Source: Pseudomonas tumuqii
GTDB lineage: Bacteria > Pseudomonadota > Gammaproteobacteria > Pseudomonadales > Pseudomonadaceae
NCBI RefSeq assembly: GCF_013184545.1
Contig: NZ_JAAOJA010000020.1
Location: forward strand, 1-49,099
DNA length: 49,099 bases
Direction: 5' to 3'
Position numbers and translations under genes: made by a program
Shown here: positions 16,726 to 25,571 of the stretch, piece by piece
Numbering within the stretch: the stretch's first letter is position 1
Layout of the letters: each line of letters starts with the position of its first letter
Notes under the pieces: model-generated
Database searches by the model: none
What the model was told of the DNA's origin: nothing
Seen by the model: the letters and a program-made list of their open reading frames with translations, nothing else

Positions 16726-18359
16726 GCGTCGGCCCACTGCACGTAGCAGACGTCCACCGGCATGCCGTGCTCGGCGCAGAACGCCAGCCAGCGCCGCTGG
16801 TTGTCCTGCAGGCGGTCACCGGGGCCCTTGACCTCGATCATCCGGTAGCGCCGCTGCGCCGGCCAGAACTGGATCAGGTCGGGCATGCCGGCGCGGTTGG
16901 TCCGGATATCGCCCAGCAGGCGCCGGAACCAGGCCCGCAGGTGCGCCGCCGGCAGGCAGTCGAGGGCCTGTTCCAGCAGCTCTTGGTCGAGCGCGTTCCA
17001 GAACACGAAGGGCGACTGGATGCCGTACTTGTCGGCATAGGTCTGGCGGATAGTGCTCTTGTAAGCGTCCGAATCCAGCTGCGCCAGGCAGGCGCCGAAC
17101 AGGTCGGCGCGGCGCGCCTGGAAGTCGGGGCTGAGCAGATCCAGCGGGCCGCTCTGGAACGGGTGGAAGAAGGCGCCCGGCAGCGGGGCGAAGATCGCCG
17201 GCCAGCAGAGCAGGCCGAACAGGCTGCAGATCAGGCTGTTCTCGACATAGTGCACCGGCGCGTCGGGCTCGCTCAGATGCAGCTTGACCCCGTATTCGAC
17301 GCTGTGCGCGGCGGGTCGCGGCAGGCGCAGGTCGAGGCGGGCCGGCGCGGGCGTTTTCGGTTTGGGCGCTTGTGCCAGACCGAGCTGGCGGCCGAGGCGC
17401 GGCAGCATGCGCTCCAGCCCCTGCGCCTCGGCCTCGTTTTCCGGCGCCGCAGCCGCCTGGCTGGCCAGGGCATGGGCTTCGGCGGCGCGGCCCAGGCGTT
17501 CCAGCACGCGGATGCGGCGCAGGCGGGCGCCGGCACCCGGGCAATCGGCATAGCAGGCCAGGGCGCTTTCCAGCTCGCCGGCGCGCTCCAGCTGCTGGCC
17601 CAGGCGAAACAGCAGCTTGGCCCGGCGCATGGCGAGAAAGGGCGTGGCGCAGTCCAGCGTGGCGATCTGTTGCAGCACCGCGGCGATCGGCTCGCCGGCC
17701 TCGCCACGCTCGCGGCAGCGTTGCAGCGCCAGGTAGCAGTCCACCTCCGCGCGCCGGCGGAATACCCGGGAGTCGGCACTCAAGGCGACCGGCTCGTAGC
17801 GGAAGATGCCGAGATCGGCGAGGACGAACTCCGACCAGTCCTGCTGCAGGTTGCCGAAAAACATCAGGCGCAGGCGTTCGCAGAGCGGATCGATGGCCAG
17901 GCTGTACACCTGCTCGTCCAGCCCTGGGCACCAGGCGGCGAAGGGGCGCGGCTGGCTGTGCTCGGTGGCCAGTTGCGCGAGCAGTTCGGGTTTCTTCAAG
18001 GCCTTGTGCGCGCGCGCGGCGAAGGCCTCGAGCAGTTCCTCCTTGCGCAGCAGGTCGAACAGCTCCGCCAGCGAAAGCTCGGCGTCATGCCGGATCCAGC
18101 CGGCGTCGAGCAACGCCTGGGCGGCCTGCCGCGGGCAACCGATCTCCGCGTAGGCCAGCTTGCTGGCGCGAAAATGCGCGCCCTTGCGCATGATCATGCG
18201 CACCAGGAGGGCCTGGCTGGGCAGCGCCAGTTCGCCGAAACGGCGCAGGAACGCCTGCTCCTCGGCCAGCAGCAGGTCGTGGTGACGCTCCCGCAACCAG
18301 GCCAGGGCTTTATGGAAGTTGCACAGGTAATACAGGCTGGGGTCGAGCTGAGGCTGCAT
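16722..18359 (-). CDS. FAN1-type VRR-NUC structure-specific nuclease
   Basis: A bacterial FAN1 homologue of 545 residues from the ATG at 18359 (MQPQLDPSLYYL). An upstream ATG at 18383 lies inside the LexA box and is less likely. The C-terminal VRR-NUC domain shows GMPDLIQF (Asp about 494) and MIEVKGPGDRLQDNQ (Glu about 509, Lys about 511), the catalytic set of this nuclease fold. N-terminal residues carry the SAP/WH-like region, and helical TPR-like repeats fill the middle. FAN1 enzymes cleave 5' flaps and unhook interstrand crosslinks. It heads a two-gene operon with an Fe-S helicase (4-bp overlap) and is probably SOS controlled. Confidence 0.9.
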   Translation of the reverse strand: MQPQLDPSLYYLCNFHKALAWLRERHHDLLLAEEQAFLRRFGELALPSQALLVRMIMRKGAHFRASKLAYAEIGCPRQAAQALLDAGWIRHDAELSLAELFDLLRKEELLEAFAARAHKALKKPELLAQLATEHSQPRPFAAWCPGLDEQVYSLAIDPLCERLRLMFFGNLQQDWSEFVLADLGIFRYEPVALSADSRVFRRRAEVDCYLALQRCRERGEAGEPIAAVLQQIATLDCATPFLAMRRAKLLFRLGQQLERAGELESALACYADCPGAGARLRRIRVLERLGRAAEAHALASQAAAAPENEAEAQGLERMLPRLGRQLGLAQAPKPKTPAPARLDLRLPRPAAHSVEYGVKLHLSEPDAPVHYVENSLICSLFGLLCWPAIFAPLPGAFFHPFQSGPLDLLSPDFQARRADLFGACLAQLDSDAYKSTIRQTYADKYGIQSPFVFWNALDQELLEQALDCLPAAHLRAWFRRLLGDIRTNRAGMPDLIQFWPAQRRYRMIEVKGPGDRLQDNQRRWLAFCAEHGMPVDVCYVQWADA

Positions 18360-18373
18360 GGGGAAACCGGATA

Positions 18374-18389
18374 CTGTTTGCATATACAG
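18374..18389. promoter_or_regulatory. LexA (SOS) box upstream of the FAN1-helicase operon
   Basis: CTGTTTGCATATACAG has the exact CTG-N10-CAG form of the gammaproteobacterial LexA site. Flanking TA (TACTG) on one side and AGATAT on the other extend the resemblance to the 20-bp consensus. It ends 15 bp upstream of the preferred FAN1 start codon, where bound LexA would block transcription. DinG-family helicases are SOS-induced in E. coli, so the assignment fits the operon content. Confidence 0.8.
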
Positions 18390-18481
18390 ATATCAGCGCG
18401 GCGCGCGCTTTGCAACGAGCAGGGGATGGGAGGCCGAGTCCGGCCAGCGGCCACGCGGCAAATCTGGGCGCACAGCCTGTA

Positions 18482-18540
18482 CCGTAGGATGGCGCGGGCC
18501 GCGTAGGTTTGAGCGCAGCGATACCCATCACCACGAATAC
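18482..18540. repeat. Probable dispersed repeat fragment
   Basis: CGTAGGATGGCGCGGGCCGC and GTAGGTTTGAGCGCAGCGAT followed by ACCCATCACC resemble the GTAGGATGG...GCGCAGCGATACCCATCA repeats scattered in pseudomonad genomes. It lies in the 283 bp between the FAN1 and lipoprotein starts. Confidence 0.4.
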
Positions 18541-18642
18541 CAACCCACTCCCGGCGCCGACTGCTTTACTTGAGCGCGGCCGCCGCACCGTCAATACTGA
18601 GCCGGTGTCAGTACTTCGATAATCCACCCGTGAAGGATTCCC

Positions 18643-19068
18643 ATGCGATTGATTTGTGCAGTACTGCCCTTGCTGGCGTTGGTCGGTTGTTCATCCTTTC
18701 AGGCCGCCCCGGAAAAAGTCACCGCGGTGCCTGCCGAGCGTTTGCTGGCCTACCAGCAGCCGGTGGCGGGCAGCGGACTGATCGTGGTCAACCGCGACCT
18801 TGGCATGCTCGGCGGCGGCTGCTATGTGGCGCTGCTGGTCGACCGTCAGGTGGCGGCGCGCATCGGTATCGGCGAAGAGGCGCGCTTGCATGTGCCGCCA
18901 GGTAAGCGGGTGGTCGGCATCGGCATCGACCAGGCCGACGACACCCTCTGCGGCAAAGGCCGACTGCGCCGCGAGCTGGCGGTACCCGTGGTGGCAGGCG
19001 AAAGCCAGCACCTGCGTATCGTCAGCGAGGCCAAGAGCGGCTTCGATATCCGGCTGGCCACGCCCTGA
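18643..19068 (+). CDS. Small lipoprotein of unknown function
   Basis: A 141-residue protein with a lipoprotein signal peptide: a hydrophobic core LICAVLPLLAL and the lipobox LVGC with Cys16 as the lipidated residue. The mature part (about 125 residues) has beta-rich segments such as GSGLIVVNRDLGMLGGGCYVA and a central PPGKRVVGIGID turn. That resembles the small DUF2846-like lipoproteins in which a PxG turn precedes a beta strand, but I do not assign a family firmly. A GGATTCCC-type ribosome site precedes the ATG. It is monocistronic and followed by a 660-bp non-coding stretch. Confidence 0.75.
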   Translation: MRLICAVLPLLALVGCSSFQAAPEKVTAVPAERLLAYQQPVAGSGLIVVNRDLGMLGGGCYVALLVDRQVAARIGIGEEARLHVPPGKRVVGIGIDQADDTLCGKGRLRRELAVPVVAGESQHLRIVSEAKSGFDIRLATP

Positions 19069-19730
19069 TGGCTGGCGCGGCGGGTGACTCGTCTAATTGC
19101 GGGGCTCACATGACTGTCGGTTGGGGGGATCGTTCCTGAGCTCAACCCTGCTCGTTCCTGCGGCCGCTGATGGTCTCCGGCATTGGATATACCGAGTTGG
19201 TACTGAGATAAGCGCGAATTGGCTTAATCCAGACGACTAGCGGCCTTGGCAGGCGTTGATGCAGCGCTCACAATTTGTTTTGAGTTGAACGAACTGAAGT
19301 CTGGCCTGTATTACTGGGGAATAGTTCAGAAACGTCGAAACAAAAGGATGAATATCCAGCATCACTCGAAGGCAGTTCGCCAGCTGCTTGGTGTGTTCCT
19401 ATGAGTGGTGATGGTATGTCGTCGATGAATCCCTTTTCGTATGGCGTTTTCTCCACTGCGCGCGTTCTTTCGTCGCGACGCTGGCCAGGTCGATGAACCA
19501 GGGTTTGCTCATCTCATTGCTCATGACCAACTTCTCTGTACCGCTTAGGTGAAGAGGCCGTTTTAATAATTGCAGCAGCGATCAGCAGCAGTAGCTCGAT
19601 TGTCTGGGCCAACTCGAAGTAATCGTCAATTTGTAGCGATCTGAGTCAGCAGAGTCCGATTTCAGCTGTCGCTTGCCTGTGTTCAAAGACGCAGCCGCTT
19701 CCTATCGTACCCACGCATAGGACGCTAGTT
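19069..19730. other. Long AT-richer intergenic stretch
   Basis: About 660 bp with clearly lower GC than its surroundings. A minus-strand open frame of 62 codons (19268-19456) has no recognisable product and no good ribosome site, so I do not call it. I looked for an Anr/FNR-type TTGAT-N4-ATCAA box in front of the universal stress gene and did not find one. The composition suggests acquired or decaying DNA. Confidence 0.4.
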
Positions 19731-20765
19731 ATGCAAACCATTCGCAACACGCTAGTGGTGATGGATGCACAGCAGCCTGACTCTCTACTGCTTGATAGAG
19801 CCACGCTGATCGCCAGTGCTACCTCATCGCACTTGCACTTGCTGGCATGTAACAAGAAAAACCACTCATCATCGGATCTGCAGGCAACCGAGGATTCCCT
19901 GCGCCAGAAAGGTTTCAGCGTCAGCTCACAGCAGGCCTGGAAGGACAGCCTGCACAAGACCATCATCGCCGTGCAACAGGAGCAGGAATGCGGCCTGGTG
20001 ATCAAGCAACATTTGCCCGATAACCCCTTGCTCAAGACTTTTCTCCCTTCCGAAGACTGGAAGCTGTTGCGTTTCTGTCCCTGCCCGGTGTTGATCGTCA
20101 AAAGTACCGAGTCCTGGCAGGGCGGTGTGATTCTCGCGGCCATCGACGCTGGTAATAGCGATGTCAATCACCGGGTTCTGCATGCCGGTATTGTCGGACA
20201 TGGCTACGACATTGCCCAGATGATTGGCGGCACCCTGCACATCATGTCCGCTCACCCCTGTGCCGAACTGTTATCTGCCGATCCCGTCTACCACCTCAGG
20301 GAGAGCATCCACGCGATGTACCTGGAGCACTGCAGGGCGCTGCAAGCCGAATACTAGGTCGGCGACGAACGCCTGCATATCGAAGAAGGTCCGGCCGAAG
20401 AGCTGATACCGTCTATCGCCGAGCGGCTGCGGGTGACACTTACCGTGATTGGCAGCGTCGCCCGCAGTGGCCTGTCTGGAGCCTTGCTCGGTAACACGGC
20501 GGAAAACATTCTCGACAGCCTGAACTCTGACGTGCTGGTGCTCAAACCCGACGACATCATCAGCCACCTCGAGGAACTGGCGTCGCCACCGCACAATCAG
20601 GTCCTGGATGGCGCCATCCACTCCTGGCCTTATAGCCATACCGCGCATCTGGAGGTTCCGACGACTCAGGCCGTCAGTTACATCAAGGAGGCGTCCAGTC
20701 GGCAAGCGGATGCCCCGGCAATCAGTCTGGATCAGGAGCAGAGACTCAGCCGCCAGGTGCGGTAG
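19731..20765 (+). pseudogene. Tandem universal stress protein interrupted by an amber codon
   Basis: The frame encodes a two-domain UspE-type protein of 344 codons broken by TAG at 20355-20357. Codons 1-208 give the first Usp domain (MQTIRNTLVVMDAQQPDSLL) and the start of the second. After the TAG the same frame resumes without shift (VGDERLHIEEGPAEELIP) and runs to 20765. It includes the second-domain signature VIGSVARSGLSGALLGNTAE, matching the G-x(2)-G-x(9)-GN-[ST] ATP-site family motif. Both parts are recognisable, so this is a single point lesion, and the short product would lack the end of the second domain. UspE-type proteins help survival under oxygen limitation and stress. A sequencing error is the alternative. 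Confidence 0.75.
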
Positions 20766-21117
20766 GCATGCCTGGCGACATGGCGGGCGACGGTGAGGGT
20801 CGGTCATACGCCCGTTGCGGTGTTGCGCTGCTTGAAAAGTTGGGTCATTTAGCTCACTGAACGCCCCCATTTTTCACGCAGCGCGCCGTGCCGCGAACGC
20901 CTGGAGGCGGCCTCGCGACGGCGTTCGATACGTTCACAGCAAGCCCTTGCCGAACTGTCGACGCATGGTGCTTGCCGCCACCGTCCAGCCATGATCGACC
21001 GGTTTTGCCTATCGGCCATTCCCCGCCAGCCTGCAGAGCTGATTTACTATGCCTGCCCGTAACTGGGCGCTGACAGCGAGCGCGCCCTCCAGAATCTGCT
21101 TGTCGAGGAAAACACCC
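20766..21117. other. Intergenic region before the DUF808 gene
   Basis: No gene is seen in these 352 bp. An in-frame ATG at 21049 could extend the DUF808 protein by 23 residues, but that segment is unlike the family. Confidence 0.4.
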
Positions 21118-22071
21118 GTGGCCGGAACCAGCCTGTTAGCCCTGCTTGACGATATCGCCAGCATGCTCGACGACGTGGCGCTGATGACCAAGGTCGCGGC
21201 GAAGAAGACCGCCGGCGTGCTCGGCGACGACCTGGCCCTCAACGCCCAGCAGGTCGCGGGGGTCAAGGCCGAGCGCGAACTGCCGGTGGTCTGGGCGGTG
21301 GCCAAGGGCTCGTTGCTGAACAAGCTGATCCTGGTGCCGGCAGCGCTGGTCGTCAGCCTGCTGGCGCCCTGGGCGGTCACGCCGCTGCTGATGCTCGGTG
21401 GCGCTTTTCTCTGTTACGAAGGCTTCGAGAAACTGGCGCACAAGCTGCTGCACAGCCAGGACGAGGAGCAGCAACATAAGGCCGAGCTGACGGCCGCGCT
21501 GGTCAACCCGGCGGTCGACCTGGTCGCCTTCGAGCGCGACAAGATCAAGGGCGCGGTGCGCACCGACTTCATTCTCTCGGCGGAAATCATCGTCATCAGC
21601 CTCGGCACCGTGACCGGCCAGGCGCTGGGCACCCAGCTCGCCGTGCTCGCCGGCATCGCCCTGCTGATGACCGTCGGCGTCTACGGGCTGGTGGCTGGCA
21701 TCGTCAAGCTCGACGACGGCGGCCTGTACCTCTCCCAGCGCACCGGCAGCGGCCTGGGCGGGCGCCTGCAGCGCGGCCTCGGTGCCGGCATCCTCAGCGC
21801 CGCGCCCTATCTGATGAAGAGCCTGTCGGTGATCGGCACCGTGGCCATGTTCATGGTCGGCGGCGGCATCCTCAGCCACGGCATCCCGGCCGCTCACAGG
21901 CTGATCGAAGGCTTCGCCCACGGCCTGCAAGCCGTGCCCGCGCTCGGCGCGGCGCTGGCGGCGATTACCCCGACCCTGCTGGACATGCTGCTGGGCGTGC
22001 TGGCCGGCGCGTTGGTGCTGGTCGGCGTCACGGCGCTGGGGCGCCTGTACCGGGTGTTCAAGCCGGCCTAG
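21118..22071 (+). CDS. DUF808 (YedI-like) inner membrane protein
   Basis: A 317-residue membrane protein starting at GTG 21118 with GAGGAAAA ahead of it. The family begins AGTSLLALLDDIASMLDD, exactly where this start puts it. AAKKTAGVLGDDLALN and ELPVVWAVAKGSLLNKLILV are strongly conserved family segments. About six to eight hydrophobic segments follow (for example around residues 75-100, 165-210 and 230-310), with a soluble charged stretch HSQDEEQQHKAEL in between. It matches E. coli YedI over its length. The function is unknown in the family. It is monocistronic, convergent with the crotonase gene 23 bp away. Confidence 0.9.
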   Translation: MAGTSLLALLDDIASMLDDVALMTKVAAKKTAGVLGDDLALNAQQVAGVKAERELPVVWAVAKGSLLNKLILVPAALVVSLLAPWAVTPLLMLGGAFLCYEGFEKLAHKLLHSQDEEQQHKAELTAALVNPAVDLVAFERDKIKGAVRTDFILSAEIIVISLGTVTGQALGTQLAVLAGIALLMTVGVYGLVAGIVKLDDGGLYLSQRTGSGLGGRLQRGLGAGILSAAPYLMKSLSVIGTVAMFMVGGGILSHGIPAAHRLIEGFAHGLQAVPALGAALAAITPTLLDMLLGVLAGALVLVGVTALGRLYRVFKPA

Positions 22072-22094
22072 GCGACCAGGGACCGGCTGACGGG

Positions 22095-22937
22095 CTAATC
22101 GACCCGCTCAAGCATCTGCGGGTAACGCGCCAGCAGCGTGCCGAGGTCGCGCTCCATGGCGCCATCGGTCTGGCCGCCATTGGCCATCAGCCATTGCACG
22201 CGGTCGAGGGTGTCGGGCGCCGCCATGTCGGCGGCGAAACGCTGCGATTCCTCCACCAGCGCCGCGCCATCGGCGGCGCTGATGCTGTCCACTAGGGCCT
22301 TGATGTGGGCGATACCGGCGGCCGGGAAACTGGCGATGCGCCGCGCCTGCGCCGAGATAAAGCCCTCCAGCTCGGCATCTGGCACGGCGCGGTTGATCCA
22401 GCTGTAGCGCTCGGCGGTGTCGGCATCGAAGTCGGCGCCGCCCAGGCACACTTCCAGCGCGCGGCCGCGGCCGAGCAGTTGTGCCAGGCGCACCGTGCCG
22501 CCGGCACCCGGCAATAGGCCGACCGCGACTTCCGGCTGGCCCAGCACACCCCGCTCACGGGAAGCGAAGCGCATATCCAGCGCCAGCAGGAACTCGCTGC
22601 CGGCCCCGCGGGCGCGACCGCGCAACTCGCCGATGGTCACCTGCGGCAGGCGGCTGTAGCGGCCGAACAAGGCGCTGAGCAAACTGGCCTGGCCTTCCGG
22701 CAATGCCGGCGCGGGCTGGCCGAGCTGACTGCCGAGGTCGTAATGGGCCAGGAAGAACTCCGGGTTGGCGCTGCGGAAGATCACCACGCGGGTCTGCGCA
22801 TCGCTTTCCAGGGCCTTGGCCAGGTTGAGCAGATCGATGACCACCTCGCGGTCGACCAGGTTGATTGGCGGGTGGTCGAAGGTGATGCTGGCCACGCCGT
22901 CGTGGTCATGCCGGGTCAGGGTGCGGTAGGCGCTCAT
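22095..22937 (-). CDS. Enoyl-CoA hydratase/isomerase (crotonase) family protein
   Basis: A 280-residue crotonase-fold protein. ITFDHPPINLVDREVVIDLL is the typical N-terminal beta-strand and NxL region. ELRGRARGAGSEFLLALDMRF carries the first oxyanion-hole glycine and a glutamate in GAGSEF, and GQPEVAVGLLPGAGGTVRLA has the second catalytic glutamate and the GLLPGAGGT motif. These positions suit an active hydratase or isomerase acting on an acyl-CoA. It stands alone rather than in a beta-oxidation operon, so the substrate is unknown. GAGGAGAAAAATCC precedes the ATG on the minus strand. Confidence 0.88.
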   Translation of the reverse strand: MSAYRTLTRHDHDGVASITFDHPPINLVDREVVIDLLNLAKALESDAQTRVVIFRSANPEFFLAHYDLGSQLGQPAPALPEGQASLLSALFGRYSRLPQVTIGELRGRARGAGSEFLLALDMRFASRERGVLGQPEVAVGLLPGAGGTVRLAQLLGRGRALEVCLGGADFDADTAERYSWINRAVPDAELEGFISAQARRIASFPAAGIAHIKALVDSISAADGAALVEESQRFAADMAAPDTLDRVQWLMANGGQTDGAMERDLGTLLARYPQMLERVD

Positions 22938-23162
22938 GGATTTTTCTCCTCGTTGGATAAGCCGGAGCGTGCGGCGGGGCGGGGGCGGGTCTCAAGCACT
23001 ATCAGCCTGGGTGATGGCGAGGCTTCGCCGTCCTGAAGATCGACGCTGTAATACCGCGATCGGTTGGCGATCCAATAGGCTGAAGCCTGGTCGGCGGATG
23101 ATCCCGGTCCGCCGGCAACCTGGCCGAGGCGCGGCTGCCAATACCGGAAGGGAGTGCAAAGC

Positions 23163-24134
23163 ATGAGTGGCGTGGCCTGTGTGGCATTGGCGCTATTGAT
23201 GGGGTATGCCATCCAGCGCGGCGGCACCTGCACGGTGGCGGCCCTGGAGGAAGTGGTGCAGCAGCGCCGCTGGACGCGGCTGCGGGCGTTGCTGGAGGCC
23301 TCGTTGTGGGTGCTCGGCGGGTTCGTCCTGCTGCGAGCGCTGGGTCGCCTGCCGCAATTGCCGATGGGTTATCCGTTGCACTGGCACGCCGCAGTCGGCG
23401 GGGCCTTGCTCGGGCTGGGCGCCTTGATCAACGGCGGCTGCGCCTTCGCCGTGGTGGCACGGATCGGTTCCGGGCAGTGGGCCTGGCTGGCCACGCCGCC
23501 GGGCTTCCTGCTGGGCTACGCGCTGCTGGAGCGCTGGGCCGGCGTCGCGGCGGCCATGCCGCAGGCGCTGCCGGTGTGGTTGCAGGCGATTCCCATGGGC
23601 TGGGGGCTGCTGGTCGTCGCGGCGCTGCTGACGCGCCTGGCCTGGCTGGTGTGGCGCGCTGCCGGGCACTGGCGCCTGGGTCGACGCGTCTGGTCGCCGC
23701 ACCAGGCCACCCTGGTCATCGGCCTGGTGTTCCTGCTGCTGTTCGTCAATGTCGGCGCCTGGGCCTATACCGATGTGCTGGCGGAACTGGCGAGCGGCCG
23801 CTTCATGCAACTGGGCCTGCGTGGCTGGCTGCTGCCGGCGATGTTCGCCGGTGCGCTGTACGGCGGCTGGGCGGCCGGGCTCTGGCAACAGCGCTGGCCC
23901 AGCCTGGTCACGATGGTGCGCTGCTTCTGCGGCGGCCTGCTGATGGGCGCGGGCGCGGTCCTGGTGCCCGGCGGCAACGACAGCCTGATCCTGTTCGGCA
24001 TGCCGCTGCTGTGGCCCAACGCCTGGCTGGCCTTCGCCAGCATGTGCGCGGTGGTGCTGCTGGCCTTGTGGTGGCGCGAGCTTTGGCAGCGAGCGCGCGG
24101 CCGAAGCCACGCGCGGCTGCCTGCGGGCAGGTAG
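23163..24134 (+). CDS. YeeE/YedE-family sulfur compound transporter
   Basis: A membrane protein of 323 residues from the ATG at 23163, which has GGAAGGGAG eight bases ahead; a GTG at 23154 is a weaker alternative. It has about nine hydrophobic segments. Two cysteine-bearing motifs are those of the YeeE/YedE (DUF395, sulphur transport) family: RGGTCTVAALEEVV near the N-terminus and GALINGGCAFAVVARIGSG around residue 90. A second pair near residue 255 (CFCGGLLMGAGAVLVPGGND) is the internal repeat. Characterised members pass thiosulfate through a chain of cysteines. Thiosulfate as substrate here is inference; no TusA partner is adjacent. Confidence 0.85.
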   Translation: MSGVACVALALLMGYAIQRGGTCTVAALEEVVQQRRWTRLRALLEASLWVLGGFVLLRALGRLPQLPMGYPLHWHAAVGGALLGLGALINGGCAFAVVARIGSGQWAWLATPPGFLLGYALLERWAGVAAAMPQALPVWLQAIPMGWGLLVVAALLTRLAWLVWRAAGHWRLGRRVWSPHQATLVIGLVFLLLFVNVGAWAYTDVLAELASGRFMQLGLRGWLLPAMFAGALYGGWAAGLWQQRWPSLVTMVRCFCGGLLMGAGAVLVPGGNDSLILFGMPLLWPNAWLAFASMCAVVLLALWWRELWQRARGRSHARLPAGR

Positions 24135-24264
24135 GGCGCGGCGTGCGCATTGCTGGCTGAGGCGCTTGGTGTGTCTACCCGAGCCCTGGCGAAATTGTCC
24201 GGGTAGCGCTCTTGAAGGAGGGGCCGCCACGTTTTCGTCGCCGCGCTGTCGCGCAGCAAACTGT

Positions 24265-24343
24265 GTAGGAGCTAGCTTGCTAGCGATGCTTTTGATCGGC
24301 AAATATCGCCGGGGGGCCGGATCGCCAGCAAGCTGGCTCCTAC
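24265..24343. repeat. REPIN
   Basis: GTAGGAGCTAGCTTGCTAGC and the inverted ATCGCCAGCAAGCTGGCTCC-TAC enclose about 33 bp, giving a 79-bp REPIN between the convergent YeeE and oxidoreductase genes. The right arm is identical over 23 bases to that of the element in hrpA; the left arm differs at the pair flanking AGCTTGCT. Confidence 0.85.
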
Positions 24344-24395
24344 AAGGCCGCTGGCGCTCCATGGACAGAGGCTCGAGCTTATTCTGAGACGCCCC

Positions 24396-25388
24396 TTAGC
24401 CGGCGATCTCGATCACCACTTTGCCCTGCGCGCTGCCGTCTGCCACCAGTCGGTGGGCCTCGTCCACCGTGTCCAGGGTGAAGCGGCGCGGGTCCAGCAG
24501 CACGCGTAGCTGGCCGGCCTCGACCAGGGCGCCGGCCTCGGCGAGGATCTGCCCATGGTGCTGACGGCCCTTGCCGGTCAGCAGCGGCAACAGGGTGAAC
24601 ACCCCGGAGTAGGTGGCCGCGCGGAACGACAGCGGCGCCAGCTGGTGCTCGCCCCGGCCCATGCAGCTCACCACATGGCCGCTGTAGAGGCGTGCGGCGG
24701 CGAAGGAGGCGTCGAGGGTGGCGCCGCCCACGGTGTCGTAGATCAGGTCGAAGCCCTCGCCATCGGTGTACTGCGCCACATAGTCCGCGACGCTGCTGCT
24801 GCGGTAGTCGATCGCGGTGGCGCCCAGGCTCTCGATGGTCTGCCGCCGCTGCGCCGAGCCGGTGGCGAACACCTCGGCGCCGAAGGCGCGGGCGATCTGG
24901 ATGGCGACATGCCCGACACCGCCGGCGCCGCCCTGCACCAGGACCTTCTGCCCGGGGCCGACCCGGCCGCGGTCGACCAGGCCCTCCCAGGCGGTGATGA
25001 CGATCAGGGGCAGGGCCGCGGCCTCGCGCATGCTCAGGTTGCCCGGCTTCTTCGCCAGCAGGTCGGCGTCCACCGCGGCGAACTCGGCCAGCGAACCCTG
25101 CTGGCCGCCGATGCCGGTGGCCATGCCGTAGACCTCGTCGCCGACCGCGAAGGCGTGGACGCCGGCGCCGACCGCCTCGACCACGCCGGCCAGGTCCAGG
25201 CCCAGCACGGCCGGCAGGGGCTGTTTGGCGTGGGCGCCCTGGCCGGCGCGGATCTTGGTGTCCAACGGGTTCACCCCGCTGGCCAGGATGCGCACCAGCA
25301 CCTGGCCGGCGGCGGGTTGCGGGCGTGGCACCTGGGCCAGGCGGAAGGGGGCGTTGGTGTGGTCGACGAACAGGGCGCGCATGGTCAT
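24396..25388 (-). CDS. Zinc-independent alcohol dehydrogenase / quinone oxidoreductase (MDR family)
   Basis: A 330-residue medium-chain reductase from the ATG at 25388; the open frame continues upstream but without family residues. The GroES-like N-terminal half contains ASGVNPLDTKIRAG, and the nucleotide-binding half has VQGGAGGVGHVAIQIARAFG (AxxGVG type Rossmann loop). The cysteines that bind structural and catalytic zinc are absent, as in zeta-crystallin-like quinone reductases using NADPH. A LysR gene starts 184 bp away in the opposite direction and is the likely regulator. Quinone or enal reduction is the usual family activity; the true substrate is not evident. Confidence 0.9.
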   Translation of the reverse strand: MTMRALFVDHTNAPFRLAQVPRPQPAAGQVLVRILASGVNPLDTKIRAGQGAHAKQPLPAVLGLDLAGVVEAVGAGVHAFAVGDEVYGMATGIGGQQGSLAEFAAVDADLLAKKPGNLSMREAAALPLIVITAWEGLVDRGRVGPGQKVLVQGGAGGVGHVAIQIARAFGAEVFATGSAQRRQTIESLGATAIDYRSSSVADYVAQYTDGEGFDLIYDTVGGATLDASFAAARLYSGHVVSCMGRGEHQLAPLSFRAATYSGVFTLLPLLTGKGRQHHGQILAEAGALVEAGQLRVLLDPRRFTLDTVDEAHRLVADGSAQGKVVIEIAG

Positions 25389-25571
25389 GATCGGGTGCCT
25401 CTCGGTGGCTGATGAGTGGGGCGACGAGCCGGCTTGCGCCGCTGTCGCGCTGGCCGCGGCGCGCTGTCGGCGCTGCCTGGCGATGGCGGGATTGTTGGTC
25501 AGCCAACTCATTCCGATAAGAAGCCGAATAGGTATAGTGTCAATTCCTGATTGGCATGAATCGAGGCGCCG

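Noticed and set aside
19268..19456. A 62-codon minus-strand frame in the AT-rich gap
   Set aside because: No ribosome site, no recognisable features, and isolated.
19731..20765. TAG read as pyrrolysine or other recoding
   Set aside because: No pylT or recoding signal is known in such genomes or seen here; a point mutation or read error is simpler.
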